A DNA stretch of 64,000 bases from CAWKAO01 sp963847665. Its GTDB lineage: Bacteria; Actinomycetota; Humimicrobiia; Humimicrobiales; Humimicrobiaceae. Under the pieces are notes generated by a model that ran no database searches, had not been told where the DNA came from, and saw only the letters and a program-made list of their open reading frames with translations. Made by a program: the position numbers and the translations under genes. Of the stretch, positions 18,218 to 26,449 are shown piece after piece (position 1 is the stretch's first letter; each line of letters starts with the position of its first letter). The DNA is taken from positions 643,985-707,984 of the forward strand of contig CAWKAO010000003.1 in NCBI GenBank assembly GCA_963847665.1, read 5' to 3'.

Positions 18218-19015
18218 TTGAGCTATAGATTGACAATTACGCCTGTGAAACAAACAAGAGATCAAATGGGAATGACTATAACGGTAGAGATAGTAGATGG
18301 ATTTGCTTCCCAAGCAGACATAAACGATATCTATTCATATTTTCGTAGTGTCGAAAAGAGATTTAGCGTATTTAATACCAACAGTGAGATTTCTAGAATA
18401 AACAGGGGTGAAATTAAAAAGGAAGATTTTAGCAAGGATATGATCTCTGTCTTTGAACTTGCAGAAAAGACAAAAAACCAAACAGGCGGATATTTTGACA
18501 TAATTACAAAGGACAAAAAATATAATCCTTCCGGGATAGTCAAAGGTTGGGCTATTTATAATGCCTCAAAGATATTGCTGAGCCAGGGATATAAAAACTT
18601 CTATATAGATGCTGGCGGAGACATACAGGCTCATGGAAAAAATAAATATGGATTTGACTGGAAGATTGGGATAAAAAATCCCTTTTCTCAGACACAAATA
18701 GTGAAAGTGATCGGTCTTAAAAATATGGGTATAGCGACCTCCGGCACATATATCAGGGGCCAGCATATCTATGATCCCTTTAATAGAAGCAAAGTTTTAA
18801 CAGAGATCATCAGCTTAAGCGTTATAGGCCCGGATGTCCTCGAAGCAGACAGATTTGCGACAGCAGCTTTTGCAATGGGAAAACAGGGAATCGACTTTAT
18901 TGAAAATGTTGAATTTCTGGAAGCATATATGATAGATAAAGACGGATTTGAAGTGAAAACTTCTGGTTTTGAAAAATATTATATTTCTAAATCTGATCAG
19001 TTTAAAAATGTTTAG
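18218..19015 (+). CDS. apbE: FAD:protein FMN transferase (ApbE)
   Basis: 265 residues from TTG 18218. Conserved ApbE features: MGMTITVEIVD at the N-terminus, PSGIVKGWAIYNAS, YIDAGGDIQAHG, GIATSGTYIRGQHIYDP and the Mg-binding region DVLEADRFATAAFAMG. The enzyme transfers FMN from FAD onto Thr/Ser of D-x-x-S/T-G-A-T/S motifs, which the upstream protein carries six times. The only good ribosome site (CGGAGAA, 18194-18200) is about 18 bp before the TTG, so the start is uncertain. No signal peptide or lipobox is visible, unusual for this mostly exported family. The gene follows its substrate by 36 bp. Confidence 0.92.
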   Translation: MSYRLTITPVKQTRDQMGMTITVEIVDGFASQADINDIYSYFRSVEKRFSVFNTNSEISRINRGEIKKEDFSKDMISVFELAEKTKNQTGGYFDIITKDKKYNPSGIVKGWAIYNASKILLSQGYKNFYIDAGGDIQAHGKNKYGFDWKIGIKNPFSQTQIVKVIGLKNMGIATSGTYIRGQHIYDPFNRSKVLTEIISLSVIGPDVLEADRFATAAFAMGKQGIDFIENVEFLEAYMIDKDGFEVKTSGFEKYYISKSDQFKNV

Positions 19016-20534
19016 AAAGATAGACAATATATTAAATAAAATAACTATGTACCAGACGGTACTATACTGCCTGTTGGTAATTCTTTTTTCAGCGTTTGTG
19101 TTGAGTTTTTTTGGACTTATGCCTTTTAAATCTTTTGATTTGATCTCATCTTCAGTATTTATTTTAGCTGTATGTATCCTTTCCAATGCTGTATTTGCAT
19201 GGGCATTTGAAGCTCCGACTAATATTGAATCCGTTTATATAACAGCTCTGATCCTGACTCTTATCATCAACCCTACGGATCCTATGAAAAACCTTATATT
19301 TCTATTCTGGATCTCAGTTTTAGCTATGGCTTCAAAATATATTTTTGCTACGGGAAAAAAACACCTATTCAATCCTGTCGCAATTTCGGTAGTACTAGTA
19401 AGTGTGGTTGCAGGCAAAGCTGCCAGTTGGTGGATAGCAGGCCCATATATGTTGCCTTTTGTATTTTTATTCGGCCTTCTTGTGGTGAGGAAAATAAAAC
19501 GTTTTGACATGGTTGCTAGTTTTTTAATAACAGCACTTATTACAGTTACTGTTTTTAATTTTATACATAATCAGAATATTTTCTCAGGGTTGCAAAAAAC
19601 ATTTCTATATTCACCTCTTTTATTTTTTGCGTTTATAATGCTGACCGAACCGATGACTATACCTCCTTCTAAGATTATGCGGATACTATATGGCATGATA
19701 GTCGGTTTTTTATTTGCACCACAGGTACACATAGGTTCTGTTTATTTTACTCCCGAGATGGCACTGGTTCTGGGAAATATATTTTCCTATCTTATAAGTC
19801 CAGATAAAAAACTGATACTGACTCTCGATAGAATAGTAAAATTGACTCCAGATATATATGATTATGAATTTATATCTGACCAGAAAATCGAATTTGTACC
19901 TGGGCAATATATGGAATGGACTCTGGAACATCCTAGCCAGGATAGCAGGGGGATAAGACGATATTTCACAGTAGCTTCTTCCCCAACAGAGGAAAAAATA
20001 CATCTTGGAGTAAAATTTTATAATAACTCCAGCAGTTTTAAAAAAAACCTGTTAAAAATGAAAGAAAAAGAAACAATAGTGGCGTCTCAATTATCAGGCG
20101 ATTTTACTCTTCCTAAAAATATAAATAAAAAACTGGTCTTTATCGCTGGTGGTATTGGTATAACTCCATTCAGGAGCATGATAAAGTACATGTTAGACAA
20201 TAATGAAAGAAGGCCTGTTGTCCTATTTTATTCAAACTGGAAATATGATGATATTGCATATAAAGATATTTTTGATAAAGCAAATCAACGACTAGGAATC
20301 AAAGTAGTGTATTCAATAGTGGACGATACGCCACTGGATACTAAAGAGGGTTGTTTTTATTGTGGTTTTCTAAAAAGTAAAAATATTATAGAAGAGGTCC
20401 CGGACTACAAAGAAAGGATTTTCTATATTTCCGGTCCACCTTCAATGGTCACATCTTTCGTAAATACCCTTAGAAAGATCGGGGTCAAAAAGACACATAT
20501 TAAAACAGATTATTTCCCGGGTTTTGCATCTTAA
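19008..20534 (+). CDS. RnfD/NqrB-like membrane domain fused to ferredoxin-NAD(P)H reductase
   Basis: About 508 residues from ATG 19008, which overlaps the apbE stop by 8 bp. Residues 1-270 are polytopic and RnfD/NqrB-like (HLFNPVAISVVLVS, LTEPMTIPPSKIMRILYGMIVGFLF) but lack an SGAT site of their own. Residues 280-508 form a ferredoxin-reductase module: FVPGQYMEW, RRYFTVASSP for FAD, and GGIGITPFRSM plus ISGPPSM for the nucleotide. The fusion would take electrons from cytosolic NAD(P)H to FAD and through the membrane to the extracytosolic flavinylated protein. Related reductase/flavinylation loci are known; this order (carrier, apbE, reductase) forms a self-contained unit. Confidence 0.88.
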   Translation: MFRKIDNILNKITMYQTVLYCLLVILFSAFVLSFFGLMPFKSFDLISSSVFILAVCILSNAVFAWAFEAPTNIESVYITALILTLIINPTDPMKNLIFLFWISVLAMASKYIFATGKKHLFNPVAISVVLVSVVAGKAASWWIAGPYMLPFVFLFGLLVVRKIKRFDMVASFLITALITVTVFNFIHNQNIFSGLQKTFLYSPLLFFAFIMLTEPMTIPPSKIMRILYGMIVGFLFAPQVHIGSVYFTPEMALVLGNIFSYLISPDKKLILTLDRIVKLTPDIYDYEFISDQKIEFVPGQYMEWTLEHPSQDSRGIRRYFTVASSPTEEKIHLGVKFYNNSSSFKKNLLKMKEKETIVASQLSGDFTLPKNINKKLVFIAGGIGITPFRSMIKYMLDNNERRPVVLFYSNWKYDDIAYKDIFDKANQRLGIKVVYSIVDDTPLDTKEGCFYCGFLKSKNIIEEVPDYKERIFYISGPPSMVTSFVNTLRKIGVKKTHIKTDYFPGFAS

Positions 20535-20619
20535 ATCTTTTATACCTGTTTATATAGATCATCTATTCCACAGGCCAGGTTGCCTTTTTTTGAAAAAAGA
20601 GTATTATTCTCAAAGTTAT

Positions 20620-20672
20620 TTTACAGGTTTTTTATTCAAAACCACCAAAGCTAAAATCAGAAAACCTGTAAA
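20620..20672. other. 12-bp perfect inverted repeat between reductase and UPF0316 genes
   Basis: TTTACAGGTTTT (20620-20631) and its exact complement (20661-20672) flank a 29-nt loop in the 176-bp gap after the RnfD-like fusion gene. It could form an RNA hairpin at the end of the flavinylation operon, but there is no T-tract directly after it. A short AGGC/GCCT stem followed by seven T at about 20572-20590 is a weak terminator candidate just upstream. Confidence 0.5.
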
Positions 20673-20710
20673 TTATTCCGGTTTAAAATTATTAGAAAGC
20701 TGCTAAAGCG

Positions 20711-21262
20711 ATGTTTGAATTTAATACAGAAATATTGTTCTGGTCCGCTATAGTTTTTGTCGCGATGATGGCCCATGTCCTTACAGGCACTGTGAGGCTT
20801 ATCATGATGGTAAAGGGAAGGAAAGCACTTGCTGTAATAGTAGGATTTTTTGAAGCTGCAATCGGTATTACCAATATCATACTTGTCATCTCGAATGCTG
20901 TAAGATCGGGAATAAATATTTTTATAATCCTTTTTTATGCTATTGGATTTGCTGCGGGCCTGACTCTTGGGATGCTAATCTCCCAGAAGATCTCAAAAGA
21001 TATTTTGAGTATAAATATAGTGACAAAAAACCAGGATACTTCCCTGGCAGATCTTCTCCGGTCCAGGGGATTTGGCGTGACCTGTTATGAGGGCAGTGGA
21101 AGAGAAGGTAACCTGAAAGTCTTGAATGTCGTATGCCAGAAGACTAAACTACTCAGGTTAAAAAAGCTTGTCACATCTGTCGATGAAAAAGCCATGCTCA
21201 CAATACACACCCTTGAGGGCTTGAGTGGCGGCTTTATCTTTGATATAAAAAACAGGATATGA
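20711..21262 (+). CDS. UPF0316 membrane protein (DUF5698 + DUF2179)
   Basis: 183 residues. Three hydrophobic helices in the first 100 residues (ILFWSAIVFVAMMAHVLTG, AVIVGFFEAAIGITNIILVI, IFIILFYAIGFAAGLTLG) are followed by a soluble DUF2179 domain (SLADLLRSRGFGVTCYEGSG ... LEGLSGGFIFDI). This is the YebE/UPF0316 arrangement; function is unknown in the family. The stop overlaps the next start by 4 bp (ATGA), so it is translationally coupled to butyrate kinase. Confidence 0.85.
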   Translation: MFEFNTEILFWSAIVFVAMMAHVLTGTVRLIMMVKGRKALAVIVGFFEAAIGITNIILVISNAVRSGINIFIILFYAIGFAAGLTLGMLISQKISKDILSINIVTKNQDTSLADLLRSRGFGVTCYEGSGREGNLKVLNVVCQKTKLLRLKKLVTSVDEKAMLTIHTLEGLSGGFIFDIKNRI

Positions 21263-22380
21263 TCATAAAGCAAAAGGACTTTAAAATGAATAAAAAGTCA
21301 TTTAAATTATTAATAATCAACCCGGGTTCCACCGGTATAAAGGTCTCTATCTTTGATAATGAAAATGAAATAACCTCTTCAAAGATCAGTTGCGATTATT
21401 CTGAAGCACAAAAAGGTGATAAAAAGGTATTAACCGATGTTGCAGCAGATATCGTGAAATGGCTGAAAGATAATCAGTATTCCTGCGACAGAATAGATGC
21501 AATAGTAAGCAGGGCTGGTCTGCTCTGTCCAATTCCAAGTGGCGTTTATATGATCGATGAAGACGTAGTCAAAGACCTTAACAAAAATACCATGGGCTGG
21601 CATGCATCAAATATGGGACCGTTGATCTCTAATATTATCGCAGAACAAAATGGTCTAAAGGCTTATTTGATGGATCCTGTTACAGTGGATGAGTTGAAAC
21701 CAGTCGCCAGATTAACAGGCCTGCCTGGTGTAAAACGTAAAAGTATTTTTCATGCGCTCAATCAGAAAGCTGTTGCACGAAGGGCCTGTAAAGATAGAGG
21801 GATAGATTACGAGGATGTAAATCTAATAGTCGCTCATCTGGGCAGTGGCATAACGGTCGGGGCACACGAAAAGGGAAAAGTTGTTGATGTGAATAATGGC
21901 CTGAATGGCGAGGGTCCGTTTTCTACCGAGCGATGTAATGATATCCCAAATTGTGACTTAATAGACCTGTGTTTTTCCGGTAAATACAACCGGGAACAGG
22001 TCCTCTCTTTTATCAGCAGTGAGGGCGGTCTTTATGCTTACTTCCAAACAAAAGATGAAGCAAAGATCAGAGAATTGGCCGATGAAGGCGATGAATTAGC
22101 GCAAAATGTATTATCGGCACTTGCTTATCAGGTGAGCAAGGAGATATGTAAAAATGCTGCAGTCTTAAAAGGCAATATCGATGCAATAATCCTGACCGGT
22201 GGATTAGCACGTGACCGGCAATTGATAGATGATATTTCTGAAAGGGTAAAGTTTTTAGCGCCGATATGGAAATATCCGGGTGAAGAAGAAATGCTTGCAC
22301 TCTGTGAAGGTGGGTTGTCTGTTTTGCGGGGAGAAAGAGAGGCATTTAAATATGCAGATCATAAAAATAAAAAGATCTAA
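21259..22380 (+). CDS. buk: butyrate kinase (acetate/butyrate kinase family)
   Basis: 373 residues from ATG 21259 (a second ATG at 21286 would give 364, nearer the usual 355). ASKHA motifs: LLIINPGSTGIKVSIF, VAHLGSGITVGAHEKGKV, NGEGPFSTER and DAIILTGGLARD. It interconverts butyrate + ATP and butyryl-phosphate + ADP, a substrate-level ATP step in fermenters; branched-chain homologues act on isobutyrate. No phosphotransbutyrylase is adjacent. With the branched-chain-type aminotransferase and 2-oxoacid E1 genes downstream, a branched-chain acyl substrate is plausible. Confidence 0.9.
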   Translation: MIIKQKDFKMNKKSFKLLIINPGSTGIKVSIFDNENEITSSKISCDYSEAQKGDKKVLTDVAADIVKWLKDNQYSCDRIDAIVSRAGLLCPIPSGVYMIDEDVVKDLNKNTMGWHASNMGPLISNIIAEQNGLKAYLMDPVTVDELKPVARLTGLPGVKRKSIFHALNQKAVARRACKDRGIDYEDVNLIVAHLGSGITVGAHEKGKVVDVNNGLNGEGPFSTERCNDIPNCDLIDLCFSGKYNREQVLSFISSEGGLYAYFQTKDEAKIRELADEGDELAQNVLSALAYQVSKEICKNAAVLKGNIDAIILTGGLARDRQLIDDISERVKFLAPIWKYPGEEEMLALCEGGLSVLRGEREAFKYADHKNKKI

Positions 22381-22746
22381 AGAGCTTTGAGAACTGTTAT
22401 TTCAGAAATCTTTTCTTGAATATATAAACACTGAGGCTTTAAACGAAACAAATAAAATGACCGCCAATACACCTGAAACCAGCACGGATGCCAGAGTCAC
22501 TCCAATAAAGAAAAACTATATGAAAAGGGCATCGGACTCATCGATAGTATTATTATAATCCCCTCGATTAAAAATGATCTCAGGATATGGGCACTTGATA
22601 AAAAATTGAGAAATATATTAGATCCAGAAAACATTTACAATTACTGAATCTCTTCAAAGTCATCATTGAAAGAAGATGATACTTCTATTATTATTAAAAA
22701 GAAGTATCATTAAAAATATAATTTTAATAATGGAAAGGAAAACATA
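22381..22746. other. intergenic region with possible remnant of an oxidase C-terminus
   Basis: 366 bp without an intact gene. One frame at about 22550-22647 encodes RIWALDKKLRNILDPENIYN followed by a stop, which resembles the C-terminal end of FAD-linked (GlcD-type) oxidases, where a Leu-Asp-Pro-x-x-Ile-x-Asn ending is common. No upstream part of such a gene is present, so this is at most a degraded relic. The rest shows no RNA gene or clear promoter. Confidence 0.35.
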
Positions 22747-23415
22747 ATGGCAATTTTTGCAAGATTAGCCGATCTTCTGAAAGCAAACATCAATGACCTC
22801 ATAGATAAGGCAGAAGACCCCGAAAAGATGGTCAAACAGATCATAATCGATATGGAGGAGCAACTACAGAAAGCTATCCAGGGTGTAGGATCAGTAATGG
22901 CTACTGAGCGCCAGGTAAAAAAACAATTGGAGGAAGCTGAAAATGATTCAAAGTTATGGGAAGGCCGGGCAAGAGAGGCACTTAAATCTTCAAATGAAGA
23001 GATGGCAAAACAGGCAGTGGATAATAAACTGAAAGCTGATGAGAAGATAAAACAATACCGGAAAATGCATGAGGAAATATCTGTCCAGTTAAACACTTTG
23101 AAGGGACATGTCTCGATTTTGAAGGATAAGCTTCTCGAAGCAAGAAGTCGTCAGTCCATGCTTATAGCCAGGGATAAAGTCGCAGATGCAAGAAAACAGG
23201 TATCGGACGCTGTCGGTGATCTTGACAGTTCCGGCGCATTTGCAAAGATGGATAAGATGGAACGCAAAATAGCAGAAAAAGAAGCTCAGGCAGATGCAGT
23301 TTATGAGATATCTGGAATAGATGAAGAACAAAACGACCCATTTGCTGAGGCCGAAAGGGAAAAAGCAGCCGAAGATGAACTGGCACGTTTGAAAGACGAA
23401 TTATCCAAAGAATAG
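22747..23415 (+). CDS. pspA: PspA/IM30 family membrane-stress protein
   Basis: 222 residues, almost entirely coiled coil. N-terminal FARLADLLKANINDLIDKAEDPEKMVKQII is the family start, containing the amphipathic helix and the DPEKM motif. These ESCRT-III-like proteins assemble on the inner face of the cytoplasmic membrane and protect it on stress. It sits 19 bp before a GIDE-domain membrane protein, suggesting a joint membrane-maintenance role. RBS AAAGGAAAAC is moderate. Confidence 0.92.
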   Translation: MAIFARLADLLKANINDLIDKAEDPEKMVKQIIIDMEEQLQKAIQGVGSVMATERQVKKQLEEAENDSKLWEGRAREALKSSNEEMAKQAVDNKLKADEKIKQYRKMHEEISVQLNTLKGHVSILKDKLLEARSRQSMLIARDKVADARKQVSDAVGDLDSSGAFAKMDKMERKIAEKEAQADAVYEISGIDEEQNDPFAEAEREKAAEDELARLKDELSKE

Positions 23416-23434
23416 AAAAAGGAAGGGGCGCGGA

Positions 23435-24226
23435 ATGATACAATATATTATTGGTGGAGTGATGGTCGCTGCTGGTGTTTTTGTAAGCCTCTTTATTCCA
23501 TGGAAAATAAAAAACAGGATAATAGAGATCAAGTATTTAAAAACGACACCTATATCAGAGTTGCGGGGCATCTTAAATGACAGTTCTGCGGCCGGCTTGG
23601 GCAGTTACAGGCATTATGTCGAGATAAATGGTTCAGCTGGTTCCGATACACCACAGAAAGCACCTTATTCACAACGGGTTGTTGCTTATTTCGATGCAAA
23701 GCTTTACCAGGTATTTGAAGAGACAGAGACTTACAGGGACAGCAGTGGAAATACTCATACCCGTATGAAAAAAAGCGAGACACTTCTTTCAGAGCAGAAA
23801 AGTTCCGGCCTTGTCACGATCAATGAACCACAATCTGGTGAAAAAGTATATTGTGATATATCGCAGAAAGGTCTTCGGCTTGAGACTTTAAAGACTCTGG
23901 ATAAATTTGAACCTTCAGCTAATTTAAACCAGAATAGTTTTTTTGCTAATTTCAGTTTTAAGCCGATGGGTGCAAGGACTCTTGGGATGAGGATGGTAGA
24001 AAATACGATACCACTAGGACGTGCACTTTATGCAATAGGCGAAGCCTGGTTAGAAGGCGAAAAGATAATTTTTGGCAAACCAACGGAAAGTAAAAATCCT
24101 TTCATTTTATCTGTCAGAAGCGAGTCTGAAATATTACAGTCAAATAAAAAAGGTTCTACTGTAGCACTGGTGCTTGGAATAATCCTTGCAGTAGCAGGTC
24201 TTGCAGTAATGATATTTGTGCGCTGA
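23435..24226 (+). CDS. GIDE-domain membrane protein (MULAN-like, no RING)
   Basis: 263 residues, with a transmembrane helix at 1-20, a soluble domain, and a second helix at about 240-262 (VALVLGIILAVAGLAVMIFV). The soluble part (YRHYVEINGSA, PYSQRVVAYFDAKLYQVFEE, ENTIPLGRALYAIGEAW) matches the GIDE/BAM domain shared with eukaryotic mitochondrial E3 ligase MULAN. Bacterial versions have no RING finger and no known activity. It follows pspA with a good ribosome site (AGGAAGGGG). Confidence 0.75.
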   Translation: MIQYIIGGVMVAAGVFVSLFIPWKIKNRIIEIKYLKTTPISELRGILNDSSAAGLGSYRHYVEINGSAGSDTPQKAPYSQRVVAYFDAKLYQVFEETETYRDSSGNTHTRMKKSETLLSEQKSSGLVTINEPQSGEKVYCDISQKGLRLETLKTLDKFEPSANLNQNSFFANFSFKPMGARTLGMRMVENTIPLGRALYAIGEAWLEGEKIIFGKPTESKNPFILSVRSESEILQSNKKGSTVALVLGIILAVAGLAVMIFVR

Positions 24227-24238
24227 TATGATTGCAAT

Positions 24239-25510
24239 ATGATAAGAGAAAACTTAAGAAGTTCAATAATTAAGGATATAGATTCTCGGGACCAGCAATT
24301 AATAGACCTGGCAAAAAAGCTTGTTTTAATAAAAAGTGAAAACCCGCCTGGTGACGAATCTTCTTTAGCAGAATTCATAAAAAATTTTGGACAAAAATGG
24401 GGTCTGGGCAGACCAGTAGTCATATCCAAGGAGAAAAATAGGCCAAATATCTTTTTTACTCTTGGAAAGAAAAATTCTTCTTCAGAAAAATCTCTTGTTT
24501 TAAACGCACATATGGATACCAAACCAATTGGCGATAGAGATTGTTGGAATTATGATCCAGAAGATCCTGTAATAAAAGATGGCAGATTATATGGCCGTGG
24601 GTCCACAGATATGAAGGGCGCTATTGCTGCTATAATTGCAGCCTCCTCTTCCATATTAAGAAAAAAGATACCCTTAAAAGGACAGCTCATCCTTATATTT
24701 TCTGCAGACGAGGAAGCAGGAAGTGCTTTTGGAGCGAGAGTTATTACTGAAAAGGGGCTTGATGCAGACGCCATACTCATTGCAGAACCTTCTGGAATTG
24801 AAAAAGATTTTGACAGTCTTGGGATCGCGTGCAGGGGTGCATTACTTGGAAAAATAGTAGTCCACGGAACCCAGATGCACAGTAGTATCTCGGATAAAGG
24901 AGGATGCATAAATGCCAGTGTAAAGATGGCGGAAGTCATGATCGAATTTGCAAGAAACTTAAAAAATAAGATAAGTTATGAACCACATTATTTATATCCT
25001 GATGGACCGACTGTAAATCCAGGTGTAACTCTCAAAGGTGGAATATTTTATGGTGTTATACCAGGAGAAGCAAGTTTTGGTTTTGATATAAGGACTATTC
25101 CAGGCATGGAACACAGAAAGCTTGAAAATGAGATCAAAGATTTTTTAAAGGAACTTATGCAAAAAGACTCTGAACTGAAGGCAGAGCTTATTATCGAAAA
25201 ACCGCCTCTTAATGATCTGCTACCTGCAGAGATAAATAAAGATCACGAACTTGTTAAAGCATGCGCAGCAGCTGCCAGGGAAGTACTGGGCTTTGAGCCA
25301 CAACTCATGGGTGTGCCTTTCAGTACAGATGCAATATATTATACTAATCAGTTAAAGATACCTACCATCCCTTCATTCGGCCCTGGACTTATTAAGCTGG
25401 CGCATTCCCCTGATGAATATATAAATATCAAGGCTGTGCTCGATGCTGCAAAAATATTTGCGATAACCGCTTTAAAATACTTAAATCCCGATCTATTAAT
25501 GGAGGATTAA
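24239..25510 (+). CDS. M20 family peptidase / ArgE-DapE-like deacylase
   Basis: 423 residues. Zinc-hydrolase motifs in order: LNAHMDTKPIG, GRGSTDMKGAIA, FSADEEAGSAFG (Glu pair), AEPSGIEK and AHSPDEYINIK. Family members deacylate acetylornithine, succinyl-diaminopimelate or carboxy-peptide bonds. It overlaps the next start by one base (TAATG), so it is co-translated with the class IV aminotransferase. It is only distantly similar to the M20 gene at 5602. Substrate undetermined. Confidence 0.9.
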   Translation: MIRENLRSSIIKDIDSRDQQLIDLAKKLVLIKSENPPGDESSLAEFIKNFGQKWGLGRPVVISKEKNRPNIFFTLGKKNSSSEKSLVLNAHMDTKPIGDRDCWNYDPEDPVIKDGRLYGRGSTDMKGAIAAIIAASSSILRKKIPLKGQLILIFSADEEAGSAFGARVITEKGLDADAILIAEPSGIEKDFDSLGIACRGALLGKIVVHGTQMHSSISDKGGCINASVKMAEVMIEFARNLKNKISYEPHYLYPDGPTVNPGVTLKGGIFYGVIPGEASFGFDIRTIPGMEHRKLENEIKDFLKELMQKDSELKAELIIEKPPLNDLLPAEINKDHELVKACAAAAREVLGFEPQLMGVPFSTDAIYYTNQLKIPTIPSFGPGLIKLAHSPDEYINIKAVLDAAKIFAITALKYLNPDLLMED

Positions 25511-26436
25511 TGGAACAGAGCAATGAAACAAAATATGCTTTTTTCAATGGTGAAATAATAAATATTGATAAAGCAAACATCAATATCAGGTCCATAATAT
25601 TACATTATGGCATTGGAGTATTTGAAGGAATAAGATCTTACTGGAATAAGGAAGAAAATAAAGGGTATCTTTTCAGGATAAGGGAACACTATGAAAGAAT
25701 GATCAAAAACGCAAAGATAATTGCAATGGACATCCCATATTCTGCTGAAGAATTGATAAATAAGACTAAGGAACTTTTAACAAGGGAAAATTTCAGGCAG
25801 GATACTTATGTACGGCCACTCGCATATTATGCTTCTCAAAACATACTAGAAAAACTCCATAGTGACAAGTACGGGTTTTTTATTTTTGCATTTCCTATGT
25901 CATCAATATTAAATGACGAGTCCGGACTATCAGTATGCGTCTCCTCCTGGACCCGGATCAATGATAACATGACAGCACCCAGGGGAAAGATCGTCGGAGC
26001 ATATGTGAATATATGCCTAGTTAATTATGAAGCCAAGATCAACGGTTATGATGATGGAATAATACTTACCCAGAATGGTTTTGTATCTGAGGGTGCAGGC
26101 CAGAATGTTGCGATCGTAAGAAACAATAAAATAATTGCACCACCAGTATATGATGATATTCTTGAAGGCATTACTCTCGATAGCATAGAAAAGATCGCTA
26201 AGGAAGAAATAGGAATAGATGTTCTGAGAAGATCGATCAACCGGACTGAACTTTATATAGCCGATGAAGTTTTCTATCTTGGGACAGGTGCGCAGGTCAC
26301 CCCTATAATATCGATAGATAAAAGAAAGATCGGGACCGGAAGACCGGGTATGATAACAAAAAAACTGCATGAAAAATACTTTGAAATAGTGAGAGGCAAA
26401 AACGATAAGTACCGGGAATGGCTTACCCCGGTATAG
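25510..26436 (+). CDS. ilvE: branched-chain-type aminotransferase (PLP class IV)
   Basis: 308 residues. Class IV features: FNGEIINIDKANINIRS, GVFEGIRSYW, the PLP lysine in APRGKIVGAYVN, the E-G-A-G-Q-N motif after ITQNGFVS-like LTQNGFVS, and ILEGITLDSIE. The closest family is branched-chain amino acid aminotransferase, but D-amino-acid transaminase and ADC lyase share the fold, and here the gene lies in a catabolic cluster. Together with E1 alpha/beta, lipoyl protein and butyrate kinase it could degrade branched-chain amino acids to acyl-phosphates (inference). Confidence 0.85.
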   Translation: MEQSNETKYAFFNGEIINIDKANINIRSIILHYGIGVFEGIRSYWNKEENKGYLFRIREHYERMIKNAKIIAMDIPYSAEELINKTKELLTRENFRQDTYVRPLAYYASQNILEKLHSDKYGFFIFAFPMSSILNDESGLSVCVSSWTRINDNMTAPRGKIVGAYVNICLVNYEAKINGYDDGIILTQNGFVSEGAGQNVAIVRNNKIIAPPVYDDILEGITLDSIEKIAKEEIGIDVLRRSINRTELYIADEVFYLGTGAQVTPIISIDKRKIGTGRPGMITKKLHEKYFEIVRGKNDKYREWLTPV

Positions 26437-26449
26437 AGAGCAAAAAAGA

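Noticed and set aside
18969..19007. Upstream start for the RnfD/FNR fusion
   Set aside because: It would overlap apbE by about 47 bp and add a weak extension; ATG 19008 gives the standard short coupled overlap.
20524..20706. 60-residue open frame after the RnfD-like gene
   Set aside because: Overlaps the reductase end, contains the inverted repeat and a T-run, no ribosome site, low-complexity product.
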